Assembly: GCA_028554795.2 (NCBI GenBank)
Contig: CM068839.1
Coordinates: 89,004,182 to 89,068,181 of the forward strand
Origin: Sinohyriopsis cumingii
Taxonomy: Eukaryota; Mollusca; Bivalvia; Unionida; Unionidae
Length of the DNA stretch: 64,000 nt
Direction: 5' to 3'
Made by a program: the position numbers and the translations under genes
In this document: piece by piece, positions 19,907-29,783 of the stretch
How positions within the stretch are numbered: the first letter of the stretch is position 1
Layout of the letters: each line of letters opens with the position of its first letter
The notes under the pieces: model-generated
Told to the model about the DNA's origin: nothing
Databases searched by the model: none
Seen by the model: only the letters and a program-made list of their open reading frames with translations

Positions 19907-22867
19907 ATGGATACATTTGATCTTGATGAGGCAGAATATATTATTCCTGAGGTCGATCGTGCCAAAAAAGAATTTTTCGATGATGGGGCGATTCACACTT
20001 GGTCGACGTGGAAAACTAACTCTGTTGATGCTACGATGAATCTGGAACGGGCCAAGAAGATAATCGAGCATATAAAAAACTCGCATTCCGAGGAGCGATT
20101 TATCTTTGGAATAAAATTTATTGCACAAATGCCTGACGACACTTGGATTATTCGCGATAAACGAGATCCCGTGCGTGGCGGTAAGAAAAATGTTGTTCTT
20201 GATAAAAATTCGAAGCCAGGATTATTATTGGGAATCGACGGTCCTTATTATGCTAGGGCGTATCCATCTAGCGCTGTTGTTTATGGAATTTATCGGTTGA
20301 ATAATAACCCGGACATGAAAAATCTACCTGCGATGAAAGAATCACCGATGATAAATTGCGTTGCCGGGCGCGTTATAGAGCATATGAAAAATGCTCGTCG
20401 TGGATCTGGTCTGACTCAGTTGAGATTGAATAAAATTAATTCATGGGCGAAGACTGTTGTTGATGGCGCATCGATTGACGATGTTGCTGTGTTGAGCAAG
20501 AAAATTAAATTTCCTATCACGGTGAAAACACTATCGGGAGAAATATTATATTCGTCGCCATATAGATCTCGAGGAGTACCAATCGAGATTGTTGATCATA
20601 ATTCACATGCGTGGTCGCAGTCGGTAATGATATTTCCACGAAATCGCGCTGTTAAATTTTATCCTGCGGATGGCGCTGATGCTATGTTCCGATATATCAA
20701 AATATTAGCCGCGTCTGATCCGATATCAGTTTGGTTATTCTCGAGTGAAGAAAAATATGATCAGTTTATCTTGCCGCGAGGAGATATTTACCGAGATGAA
20801 AAATTACACGAATCTATGAAAAATATCGCGGTGAAATATTCGTCAAATCCTGATCAGTTACTGACAAATTGTTTTACGATTCCGTCTGTTGCTGCTCACG
20901 CTGCCAGAGAGAGAAATTCGTGGAAACCTACAAGGAACGAATTTCTCACTGATATTCAACTTAGCTGTATCGAATACGGCCATGGCGGATTGTGGAATAC
21001 CAAATATTATTTCGAAGACATGATATCCGTTGATATGAGCGCGTGTTATCCTGGAAGTTTCCTCGGATATGGCGATTGTGCGGATTATTTTGCTAAATTT
21101 GGCCACCCCACCAACGAGATGACAAGGGTAGCAATTAACGGACCGTTACCTGATTTTGTCATGACGGGATTCGCTTATGTTACTTCATTCGAGTTTGCTG
21201 AAAATTTACATAAAATTTGTTATATTTGGTTCGGTCGGCATTTCTCTCAACGCAGATGGGTCCCTATAGTGTTGTTGAGATATATGCTGGATTCGTCAAT
21301 GTTAATATCGTTGACGGTTAGCGAGGCGATTATATCGTATAGAAAACAAATTGAAGTGTGGTTGCCGACGGATTGTGAAAACGCGAAAGATATCGGAAGA
21401 AAAATAATTGGCAAATTTACTCAAGGAGGATCCGTTGATCATAAACACCGACACGCTAGGTTGTTTATCAACGATGCCGAGATGGACTTTATTATTGCCG
21501 ATACGGTATCGCGAGGGATATTTTGCAACAGAGAAAATATTATCATTGACGGAGTAAAGTTGGGTACCGTAATTAGCTATCTCGACGGAGAATCAGCGCA
21601 GTATACGCATTTGAGAGCATCGATGCTCGCTTATGTGAGCATAAATTTACTGTCGATGATAAACAAATTTTCTGATATCGCGGTAAGGGTCGCAACGGAT
21701 TCGTTTTATATCGATAAGAAATATCAGTGTAGGCTGGAGAATTTAATCTCCGATGGCTCCTGGGGCACTTGGAGGATAAAAAACGAGGATATTCTAGATT
21801 ACTGTGAGGACGCCGATGTCGAAGATTGCGATAAATTTCATCGAGATAAATTTGAGGAAATATCGACGGCTGCATCCGCATTTGACCCGATTTCACGTAG
21901 TAAATTTGTTTACCTAAATGGTCCTGGCGGTAGCGGTAAAACAACGCGAGCGATAAATTTATTTGCGAAATCTGATATGATCGTGTTGACTCCAACTCAC
22001 AGATTAGCGCGAGAAATAAGGCAACGCGGCGTTGATTCTGGTACGTATCACAGTTATTTCAAATACAGCGGTGGATTATGGGATTCGGCTCGCATGGGAA
22101 ATAAATATATCAACAGAATTATAATATTTGATGAAATTTGCACAGTAAATTTAATAACGCTAAAATCATTCCTGGCATGGCTGGAGGAGAAAAATACAGC
22201 CGTGATAATGTGCGGAGATTATGGCCAACCTGATCCGATTGATGGTGAATCTCCTCACGAATGGCTCAGGAATTTCGTTGATTATTATGAGGAAATCGAC
22301 GCTGATTACAGATCCAATGATATTTTATTGACTGAATTCAAAAAAACAATTCGATTACAACCGAATAAAATTCAATGCGATGTGATGAGAAAAATAATCG
22401 ACGAGACTCCGATGGATATTTTTCTAAATTTGTGGCGTCCCGATCATTTGATTGTTGCTAGCAGAAAAATTGTTTGCGATACTATTCAGGAAATGTTATT
22501 CAAACTGCATTGCGATAAATTTACAACATTGCAGGTGCCGTTGTGTTACAGGCCCGCTGATACCAGAAAACAAAATATCAGTGTTACTTTACCCTGCGGA
22601 GAGGAAAAGATCTTGGTACTGAACGATATTATTCTCGTTGATATTAATCTTGTCAATGACGCGATAAACGCAGAAAGATCACCATGGAAACTAGGCTACG
22701 CAACAACGATACATTCATCGCAGGGATTAACCGTGGATGGCCAAGTTTGGATCATCGATGATAGAATTTCCTGGTCAAATTTAGTTTATTTAGCCGTGTC
22801 GAGGGTAAGAAAATTATCTCAGTTAGGTAGAATTCGGTTTCACATTAATGACGCTGGCGGTAGTTGA
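19907..22867 (+). CDS. PolB-like polymerase fused to SF1 helicase (Polinton)
   Basis: 986 aa, one unbroken frame. The N-terminal 350 residues are not recognised. Polymerase motif A reads VDMSACYPGSF at about 373, the motif B region RKIIGKFTQGG at about 500, and motif C RVATDSFYID at about 595. I see no exonuclease domain. From about 665 an SF1B (Pif1/RecD-type) helicase follows: Walker A NGPGGSGKTT at 671, TPTHRLAREI (motif Ia), Walker B IIFDEI at 738, motif III CGDYGQPDPI at 768, IHSSQGLTVDG (motif V) near 930 and LAVSRVRK (motif VI) near 965. The protein would combine strand synthesis and unwinding for protein-primed replication. Classical Polinton PolB lacks this helicase. The 3' end overlaps the convergent integrase gene by 28 bases. 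Confidence 0.88.
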   Translation: MDTFDLDEAEYIIPEVDRAKKEFFDDGAIHTWSTWKTNSVDATMNLERAKKIIEHIKNSHSEERFIFGIKFIAQMPDDTWIIRDKRDPVRGGKKNVVLDKNSKPGLLLGIDGPYYARAYPSSAVVYGIYRLNNNPDMKNLPAMKESPMINCVAGRVIEHMKNARRGSGLTQLRLNKINSWAKTVVDGASIDDVAVLSKKIKFPITVKTLSGEILYSSPYRSRGVPIEIVDHNSHAWSQSVMIFPRNRAVKFYPADGADAMFRYIKILAASDPISVWLFSSEEKYDQFILPRGDIYRDEKLHESMKNIAVKYSSNPDQLLTNCFTIPSVAAHAARERNSWKPTRNEFLTDIQLSCIEYGHGGLWNTKYYFEDMISVDMSACYPGSFLGYGDCADYFAKFGHPTNEMTRVAINGPLPDFVMTGFAYVTSFEFAENLHKICYIWFGRHFSQRRWVPIVLLRYMLDSSMLISLTVSEAIISYRKQIEVWLPTDCENAKDIGRKIIGKFTQGGSVDHKHRHARLFINDAEMDFIIADTVSRGIFCNRENIIIDGVKLGTVISYLDGESAQYTHLRASMLAYVSINLLSMINKFSDIAVRVATDSFYIDKKYQCRLENLISDGSWGTWRIKNEDILDYCEDADVEDCDKFHRDKFEEISTAASAFDPISRSKFVYLNGPGGSGKTTRAINLFAKSDMIVLTPTHRLAREIRQRGVDSGTYHSYFKYSGGLWDSARMGNKYINRIIIFDEICTVNLITLKSFLAWLEEKNTAVIMCGDYGQPDPIDGESPHEWLRNFVDYYEEIDADYRSNDILLTEFKKTIRLQPNKIQCDVMRKIIDETPMDIFLNLWRPDHLIVASRKIVCDTIQEMLFKLHCDKFTTLQVPLCYRPADTRKQNISVTLPCGEEKILVLNDIILVDINLVNDAINAERSPWKLGYATTIHSSQGLTVDGQVWIIDDRISWSNLVYLAVSRVRKLSQLGRIRFHINDAGGS

Positions 22868-23790
22868 GTATCTTTCGGTATTATTTGTAATTCCTCCTTG
22901 GTAAATCCGCGTTGTGGCGCTAGTGAATCTAGGAAATAAATTGCCGGTCTTCCCGATGATCTTGTTACGGCTGATATTTTGTGTGTTGTTACGCTCCAAT
23001 TTGGATCAGTTGCTCTTTTTCTTCCTCCTTCGGCCTCGCCTTCTTTATATAAATACCGGACCGTGACGCTACCTAGCACAGGCGGAATTGTGGAACCTCG
23101 CTTTAGGGGTATATTCGGTTTTGTAATCGCAATTGCGGGTTTCATTGCTATTGTTCGAGTTACTTCGTTATTTAGCGCGTTAATCACGTGAGGCAACCTC
23201 GATACCCAATCATGAGATCGATTATCTTGGATGAATTCACGCGCGTACTGATATCCGAATAATCGTTCTGCAAGAGTTTTATTGAATCTTTCGACGATAG
23301 CCTGATTGTGATGAACACCTACAATACCGCGACGGATTTTAACATTATTCTTTTTCATCAGTGAAGTAACCGCGCCAAGAAATTCTCGACCTGGATCAAC
23401 CTGGAGAAGCTTCGGCCATGTTAATGGAGATCGTGAATAAATTTCGCTAAACGCCTTAGCGATCTCCGTTGCTGTTTTATTCGATAACGGCTCGGCTTCC
23501 TTGTATCTGCTAGCGATATCAACAACCGTTAACACGTATTTGTATGTGACTCCGTCGACGGTATCGTAAGGAAGAAACATTAAATCAGCCTGATGGACTT
23601 CATTAGGGACGCTGACAGAGAAACTCGCGTACGGTATTTTCTTAGGCGGAGGAAGATAAATTTGCCAGACTGCCTGTTTCGATAACCACGATTTAGCAAC
23701 GGATTGTTTTACTTTAGCGGCCTTGGCGAGTTTGGCTATTGCTGATTTTCCTCGCCAAAAACCTCGCGGAGAATAATATATTTGCTCCAT
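22840..23790 (-). CDS. DDE integrase, Polinton/retroviral type
   Basis: 316 aa. The rve core shows D69 in HQADLMFLPYD, D132 in LLQVDPGREF and E167 in NQAIVERFNKT, which is the D,D-35-E arrangement. Upstream of the core is a short N-terminal helical region with YSPRGFWRGKSAI. The C-terminal 100 residues are basic, with VRYLYKEGEAEGGRKRATDPNWS, a chromo- or SH3-like tail for DNA or target binding. The enzyme joins the element ends to target DNA, giving the observed 6-bp duplication. Its start lies 2 bases after the PLA2 stop, so it is the last gene of a tightly packed zinc ribbon-PLA2-integrase unit. Confidence 0.93.
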   Translation of the reverse strand: MEQIYYSPRGFWRGKSAIAKLAKAAKVKQSVAKSWLSKQAVWQIYLPPPKKIPYASFSVSVPNEVHQADLMFLPYDTVDGVTYKYVLTVVDIASRYKEAEPLSNKTATEIAKAFSEIYSRSPLTWPKLLQVDPGREFLGAVTSLMKKNNVKIRRGIVGVHHNQAIVERFNKTLAERLFGYQYAREFIQDNRSHDWVSRLPHVINALNNEVTRTIAMKPAIAITKPNIPLKRGSTIPPVLGSVTVRYLYKEGEAEGGRKRATDPNWSVTTHKISAVTRSSGRPAIYFLDSLAPQRGFTKEELQIIPKDTQLPPASLM

Positions 23791-23792
23791 TA

Positions 23793-24128
23793 TTATTTAC
23801 CAGCGCCGAATACTAATTTACCTTTCATCGCGCCTTTTATCAACCAGGTTGCCAATTTTTCTTTGAAACTTTTGTCAGGAATCGCGTCTATTGCATGAAT
23901 TAGCCTAATATCAGCGAGATGTCTTTGTTGTAAATCTCCGCTGCGATACGCAAGATCGTGATAGTAGCACGCGTTATCGATGGCGTTTACTGGATCCTCG
24001 CCAGGATTTGGTTGATTATTATCATTGAGTCTTATATCAAGCCTCGTGCCGGGTCCGCAGTAATTGTATCCTGGCAGATGCTTTTCTCCGGGATATTTCG
24101 CCCAGGGCAACCCAGGTAGATTTTTCAT
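23793..24128 (-). CDS. Parvovirus-type phospholipase A2 domain protein
   Basis: 111 aa. It has the viral PLA2 signature: a Ca-binding YNYCGPGTRLD loop at about 23-33, the N-P-x-D-x-V-N-A-I-D linker, and the active-site block DNACYYHDLAYRSGD at about 51-65. The C-terminal half is helical with DIRLIHAIDAIPD and ends in a basic amphipathic tail. This enzyme in parvovirus VP1 breaches the endosome membrane, so here it probably helps particle entry. Its start codon overlaps the upstream zinc-ribbon stop as ATGA, suggesting coupled expression. The old Polinton has a broken homologue at 37740-38010 in the same relative place. Confidence 0.92.
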   Translation of the reverse strand: MKNLPGLPWAKYPGEKHLPGYNYCGPGTRLDIRLNDNNQPNPGEDPVNAIDNACYYHDLAYRSGDLQQRHLADIRLIHAIDAIPDKSFKEKLATWLIKGAMKGKLVFGAGK

Positions 24129-24301
24129 GGAGGCGGTAATGTCTCCTCCGGTTCTTCTATTTTTTTTTTTACAAATTTGAATTTGCGTGTCTTACAAACT
24201 TCGCATTCTCCTGCAATTGCGTTCCTGTTATTGCGTGTGACGATTTCGGTTGGATTTATCGTAGCTGTGCGCGTGCGACATTTAACACAATATAGATCCA
24301 T
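24125..24301 (-). CDS. Small zinc-ribbon protein, YCVKCRT type
   Basis: 58 aa from the start chosen here (MDLYCVKC). An upstream Met would add 22 residues that do not look conserved. Two CxxC knuckles, YCVKCRT at about 4-8 and CEVCK at about 35-39, enclose a T/N-rich loop, matching small viral zinc ribbons with the YC-x-x-C start. The old Polinton carries the same protein (YCLKCKTKT...CNVCGKKN) at 37375-37626. The chosen start is supported by that match. Function unknown; probably nucleic-acid or protein binding. Only 13 bases separate it from the divergent ATPase start. Confidence 0.8.
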   Translation of the reverse strand: MDLYCVKCRTRTATINPTEIVTRNNRNAIAGECEVCKTRKFKFVKKKIEEPEETLPPP

Positions 24302-24314
24302 ATATTCTAGTAAC

Positions 24315-24965
24315 ATGAATGTAATTGATTTTTCGGCCACGAAGCGACGCGAGCAGGTGAAACACAACGCGGTGTTACCAAATTCGATAAGGATGATAAT
24401 TATTGGCCAGTCTGGTTCTGGAAAGACGCAGTTGTTGTTAAATTTGATAATGCGATGGTTAAAATGGGATAAGTTGTATTTGGTTGCACCGTCCGTTGAT
24501 GATCAGCGTTGTTATCAAGTGCTAAAAGAATTTAGCGACAATACCGACGAAGGCACAATCGAATTCATCACAGACATCAATGAAGCTCCATCAGTGGAAA
24601 ATTTAGATGGCGATGTTAATAATCTTGTTGTTTTCGATGATGTTATGCTGGATAAGCAAACTAATCCGGCTAGGATATTTTCGCGTGGCCGACACAAGAA
24701 CACCGATGTTATTTACGTGACGCAGCGATATACGCAAATTCCGAAAGTAATTAGGGACAATTGTAACATTTTGTCGGTTTTCAATGGCGTCGATACTCAC
24801 ACGCTAAGAAATATTCATCAGACTTGGTGCAACGGCGACATGGACATAAACAAATTCAAAAATTTCTTCAGCCGCGCTCAGGCAACACCGCATAGTTTCA
24901 TCACGATTAATCTTCACGATCCGCGTAGTAGGTATCGAATTGGTCTCGATCAAATTTACTCATAA
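24315..24965 (+). CDS. FtsK/HerA-type genome packaging ATPase (Polinton)
   Basis: 216 aa from MNVIDFSATKR, the start that fits the family; a longer open frame begins at 24177 inside the opposite gene. Walker A is IIGQSGSGKTQLL at about 32-43, Walker B NNLVVFDDVM at about 104-113, and a sensor-like VIYVTQRYTQIPKVIR at about 134-149. The C-terminus has FNGVDTHTLRNIH. This is the adintovirus/Polinton A32-like packaging ATPase that pumps DNA into capsids. It is the rightmost gene and reads towards the right terminal repeat. Length is typical for the family. Confidence 0.92.
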   Translation: MNVIDFSATKRREQVKHNAVLPNSIRMIIIGQSGSGKTQLLLNLIMRWLKWDKLYLVAPSVDDQRCYQVLKEFSDNTDEGTIEFITDINEAPSVENLDGDVNNLVVFDDVMLDKQTNPARIFSRGRHKNTDVIYVTQRYTQIPKVIRDNCNILSVFNGVDTHTLRNIHQTWCNGDMDINKFKNFFSRAQATPHSFITINLHDPRSRYRIGLDQIYS

Positions 24966-25058
24966 ATTAGCAGCCAAATTCCATTTCACAAACTTCAAAA
25001 ATTTTACTACCCCCCCGTAAAATTGTTACTTGAAAATCACGAATTTGCACACAAAAAA

Positions 25059-25197
25059 TTGTAGTCGGGGTTGAATTTACGCAAATTAATTCTCGTAGGA
25101 AGGCTTATTTTGGCTTTCTGAGGCTTCTACGGAGAAAGTTTGCGTAGGAAGGTTTATTTTGTCTGTACAGTCTGGTCTGTAGAACTTCCCTGCTGCT
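25059..25197 (-). repeat. Right terminal inverted repeat
   Basis: 139 bp, the reverse complement of 10152-10290 with three differences near its inner half. The stretch 24966-25058 between the ATPase stop and this repeat is non-coding and holds a run of seven C at 25010-25016. Confidence 0.95.
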
Positions 25198-26137
25198 CGA
25201 TGTAGCCTAGAACCCTACACATAGTGCCATTATGATGTAGACTAGAATACATATATTGACATTATGATGTAGATTAGAACACTCCACATTGTCATTATGA
25301 TCTAGACTATAACACTACACATATTGACATTATGATGTAGATTAGAACAATACACATAATGACATTATGATGTGGACTAGAACACTCCACATATTGCCAT
25401 TATGATCTAGACTATAACACTACACATAATGACATTATGATGTAGACTCGAATGCAACACATCTTGACATTATGATGTAGACTAGAACACTGCACATATT
25501 GTCATTATGATCTAGACTACAACACTACACATAGTGACATTATGATCTAGACTACAACACTATAGATTCTGATATTATGTTGATTTGAACACTCCACACA
25601 TTGGCATTGTGATATAGACTAGAACAATACACACCTTGACATTACGATGTAGCCCAAAGCCCTACACATACTGACATTATGATGTAGACTAGAACAATAC
25701 ACATCTTGACATTACGATGTAGCCCAAAGCCCTACACATACTGACATTATGATGTAGACTAGAACACTACACATATTGACATTACGATGTAATCCAAAGC
25801 CCTACGCATACTGACATTATGATGTAGACTAGAACACTACACATAGTGACATTATGATGTAGACTAGAACACTCCACATATTGTCATTATGATCTAGACT
25901 ACAACTCTACAGATGGTGATATTATGTTGATTTGAACACTCCACACATTGGCATTGTGATATAGACTAGAACAATACACACCTTGACATTACGATGTAGC
26001 CCAAAGCCCTACACATACTGACATTATGATGTAGACTAGAACACTACACATACTGACATTATGATGTAGACTAGAACACTGCACATTGACATTATGGTAT
26101 AGACTAGAACACTACACATACTGACATTATGATATTG
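25198..26137 (+). repeat. 35-bp satellite, right part
   Basis: About 26 units of the same 35-bp repeat as on the left. The first six bases (cgatgt) are the right copy of the target duplication. Variants with 'gatctagactac' and 'gttgatttgaacactcc' form higher-order groups repeated at about 25540-25760 and 25900-26060. Confidence 0.95.
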
Positions 26138-26984
26138 TCTAATGGAATATTTCCATCATGTCAGCCTACAGTCTACACAGACAAGATGAGCATACAACAA
26201 ACTGAAGTAATGTGTGTTAACAAAGACTGTTAGTATCTGGAAATCTCATGAATTGCTGCAGTGAGGTCTTGCTCATCTTGTCTTTGTGTAGTCTGTAGAA
26301 TGACGTGATGGAAATACGAGGTCTGGCTCATCTTGTCTCTGTGTAGACTGTAGATTGACGTGATGGAAATATGAGTCTGGCTCATCTTGTCTATGTGTAG
26401 TCTGTAGATTGACGTGATGGAAATATGAAGTCTGGCTCATATTGTCTATGTGTAGACTGTAGGCTTACGTGATGGAAATATGAGGTCTGGCTCATCTTGT
26501 CTGTGTGTAGACTGTAGGCTTACGTGATGGAAATATGAGGTCTGGCTCATCTTGTCTGTGTGTAGACTGTAGGCTTACGTGATGGAAATATGAGGTCTGG
26601 CTCATCTTGTCTGTGTGTAGACTGTAGGCTTACGTGATGGAAATATGAGGTCTGGCTCATCTTGTCTGTGTGTAGACTGTAGGCTTACGTGATGGAAATA
26701 TGAGGTCTGGCTCATCTTGTCTGTGTGTAGACTGTAGGCTTACGTGATGGAAATATGATGTCTGGCTCATCTTGTCTGTGTGTAGACTGTAGGCTTACGT
26801 GATGGAAATATGAGTCTGGCTCATCTTGTCTGTGTGTAGACTGTAGGCTTACGTGATGGAAACATGAGGTCTGGCTCATATTGTCTATGTGTAGACTGTA
26901 GGCTTACGTGATGGAAATATGAGGTCTGGCTCATCTTGTCTGTGTGTAGACTGTAGGCTTACGTGATGGAAATATTCCATTAGA
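26138..26984. repeat. 55-bp minisatellite bounded by inverted repeats
   Basis: About 12 units of 55 bp ('ggcttacgtgatggaaatat' + 'gaggtctggctcatctt' + 'gtctgtgtgtagactgta'). The outermost sequence on each side forms an inverted repeat of about 55 bp: 26138-26191 is the reverse complement of 26929-26984, and both end in tctaatggaatatttcc. A unique spacer of about 76 bases lies after the left inverted unit. This resembles small non-autonomous elements of bivalves with internal tandem repeats, but the family is not established here. Confidence 0.85.
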
Positions 26985-27587
26985 CTGGATGATAATATAG
27001 CGGATCCATCATCTCCATAATCTGGGTTAGGAACAGGAGGCAACTGATAGAAGTCCCCAGACAGTATCACCCGTACACCTCCAAAGTACTTATCACTGCT
27101 CCTAACACTTCTTAACAAAATTTCTATTTGATTGGAAACATTCTGACTTAGCATATATAATTCGTCTACGACTATGATGTCCACATTTAAAATGCTGCAT
27201 TTATTTTTAAGAAAACCATCATATAGCAATAGATTCAATATTTCATCATTGCGAAATCGTCTGTCTTTGATTGCTGAGAAACAATGACTTGTGGTCACAT
27301 TTAGGTCAGTACTTACGTACTCTTAATACGCTTGCAGCTTTTCCAGTTGATGCTGTTAAAGCTATCCTTCTCCTACTGATGGTCAGTTTATCAATAATTC
27401 TGCTAAGTGTGAATGTTTCTCCAGTTCCAGGACAGCCTCTTAAAAGTAAATTATGACCTAGCTCTGCGATCTTCGTAACTAACAACTGCTGCTCATCCCT
27501 TTTCTTTGAAGTTAATATACGGACAACAATAAAACAATATTTATAACTGTTCAAGTAATTACAAAAAGTATTGACATGTATTTTCAA
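26985..27587 (-). pseudogene. PIF1-type helicase fragment
   Basis: Two adjoining open frames read leftwards. The first (27587-27306) has the Walker A region LLRGCPGTGETFTL, with Glu where the P-loop Lys belongs, and the motif Ia block TASTGKAASVL. The second (27298-26985) continues with TTSHCFSAI, Walker B-like IIVVDELYML and VILSGDFYQLPPV. One frameshift lies between them near 27300, and no intron is needed to explain it. The C-terminal motifs are absent because the frame runs into the 55-bp array. PIF1 helicases unwind DNA and occur both as host genes and in Helitrons; no Rep domain or Helitron end is seen, so origin is undecided. The P-loop change and the frameshift indicate a dead copy. 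Confidence 0.75.
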
Positions 27588-29730
27588 AGAATAAGTATGA
27601 TTCAGGAGTTAACAATGCACTGTACAACAATGTAACCAGCAATCAGCACCAAATTTACCAAAACCAATATTTGTTTTTGCCCCCAAAATTAAAACGCATC
27701 ACAATGTACATTAACGATATTTACTGCGGACTCGAGGTTGCTCGGATCTTTCCTTTCGGTCAATAGTGAAAATACAAGACTATCCGAATGCAAACGGCAC
27801 TGCCAGACATTACTTGTCCAGACGTTAAAATCGGCAAATAATTATGGCATTTTCTCCAATATGTCACAAACTGAACGAAGTGTGTCGAGCTGTTTTGAAA
27901 ATTGAACTATTCTTGATTGCGACTGGCTTAAGTTGGAAATTAGCAGAATAATTAAGATAAACTAGTAGGGTTGGAACTACTGGGGGTGCGGACTGGTGTC
28001 TTCCCTTGTATTATATTGTTACAGGTTAGAACCCCCACCCCTTGATTCATGGACAGGTACTCCTATTTACTTTGTAACGAACCCTTGTGCATGTGAGTAC
28101 AACACATTTCACTGTGACGACTGTATATTGTCACAGATCAGACTAATAATAAAAACAGGGAAAAAAATTTAAAAGCCAATACGAAAGAGACTGGGGATCA
28201 ACACTTGTTGCCCAAGGCTATAATGGGACAAGAACAAAGACCATCAATGGCTGAATTTTAACAGTCTTAGCAATAAGGGGTCTAATTATCCAAAATAGCA
28301 TCCTTGAACTGGAAAAAAAGAGCGTAAACGTACTTTCTACGAATGAAGACCAAACACTTACCTTACGGACCACTCTAGAACAAAGGAAACACAGCATAGA
28401 TACTTGATCCACCACCAATAACGAGAACTATTAAACCAAAGATTGAACATCTCTGGGCTTCCAACAGAACTGTTAATTGACGAGTCATTAAAAGATGTCA
28501 ACAAACAATTGGAAGTAAAGTGCATAATTCGATAATGGCAATGCACAAAGTATTACACGTGAAAACAGGAAAAGGATATTTCAAATCAATAAAGAACAAG
28601 CCAGTAACGTCAGAGCTTTTCTTTACAAACACGGATTGCTCGTGAAAACGTAGTACAACTGTTGCATTTTTTTCACAGGAATTGCAACAAACCCGAGACT
28701 ATCGGACATGCACCGAAACACCTGGAAAAGCGACGAAATGCTCTGAACGAAACTTGAAAAACAGAACATTTAATAACAGCACGACCAGCCAATATTCAAC
28801 CGACTAAAGAAGAAACAGCAAATAGCGGCCCAGAAAACAAAAACCATCACTAAAAGAAAGAAAGGCTTCACGATAAAAGAAGTAAGACAACTTCCGAACA
28901 CAACACCCCCCGACATAAACTTACGAATGGTGTTCGAACAGGGACAAGCCGAGGGAAACATGAAGGGAGGACATGCTACTAAAGTCTAGATTACGAGGGA
29001 TTACCATAATCACCAAAAAGGGGCTAAAAATAAATGACACATGACTAAAAAACATAAAAACCTCAAACAAAAATAATTGGAAACAGTGAAATATAATAGA
29101 GATAGAAGTAAGCTTATATAGGGTTACAGGGTGAGGACCTAAATAGTTAGGACCCAGAGGTACATTAGACCTACCCTAAGGCAAAACCCTAGGAGAGTTA
29201 TTCTAAATCCTGTAACATTTTAGACAGATTTGGTTTCAGTTTTGCACATGCCCTATGTGTATCACATATTGACAAAACCGCGTCACCTTTTACAAATTAC
29301 CCCACCTACCCCCAACCCGACTCTCACCCATTTCGTTCGATTCAAAGATTCAAAACCTTTGTGCGCATCCGTGGTCATAAGCAATGCAATGACCACACCG
29401 AAGCTTCAAACGTTTATCTAGAAAGGGTATGGAGGAGTTGGATGATATCGAATCGCAAATGTAAATAATGGGCAGACAGACGAACGGATTTTATCACAAT
29501 ATCCAAAAATCGTAAGGATAAGAAAGAATACCCCTAGAACTGAAATGTATGCTCATTTTGTTTAAATTATCTGTCCCAGTGTTGTCTCACAATAATAGTC
29601 CTGAGAGATATGTAGGAATTTGTGTATATTTAATTCTTCAACTTTGCTAACAAAAAAATGTTATGTGGGCAACTGTTATGGACCTTCAAACTTAATTTTT
29701 AAAATTCAAATTATAGCTGAATTTCGTTCC

Positions 29731-29783
<53 letters not shown>

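Larger units (their letters stand above)
10152..25197. mobile_element. Near-whole Polinton/adintovirus-like element
   Basis: A 15,046-bp element with AG...CT termini, 139-bp terminal inverted repeats about 98% identical (3 mismatches by eye) and a perfect 6-bp target duplication. It lies inside a 35-bp satellite. It carries the Polinton gene set: double-jelly-roll capsid protein, minor structural proteins, adenain-like protease, packaging ATPase, PolB and DDE integrase. It also carries a parvovirus-type PLA2, an HNH endonuclease and a fibre-like protein. The polymerase is fused to an SF1 helicase, unlike the usual Polinton PolB. It looks almost whole, with about one visible break. Near-identical ends and long open frames indicate a young insertion. 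Confidence 0.96.

Noticed and set aside
9531-26137. Regular 35-bp repeats considered as a CRISPR array
   Set aside because: Units are contiguous with no unique spacers, no cas genes are present and the setting is eukaryotic. It is a satellite.
28218-28961. Minus-strand open frames rich in Phe, Cys and Ser
   Set aside because: Composition is that of reversed A-rich sequence. No domain and no homologue recognised.
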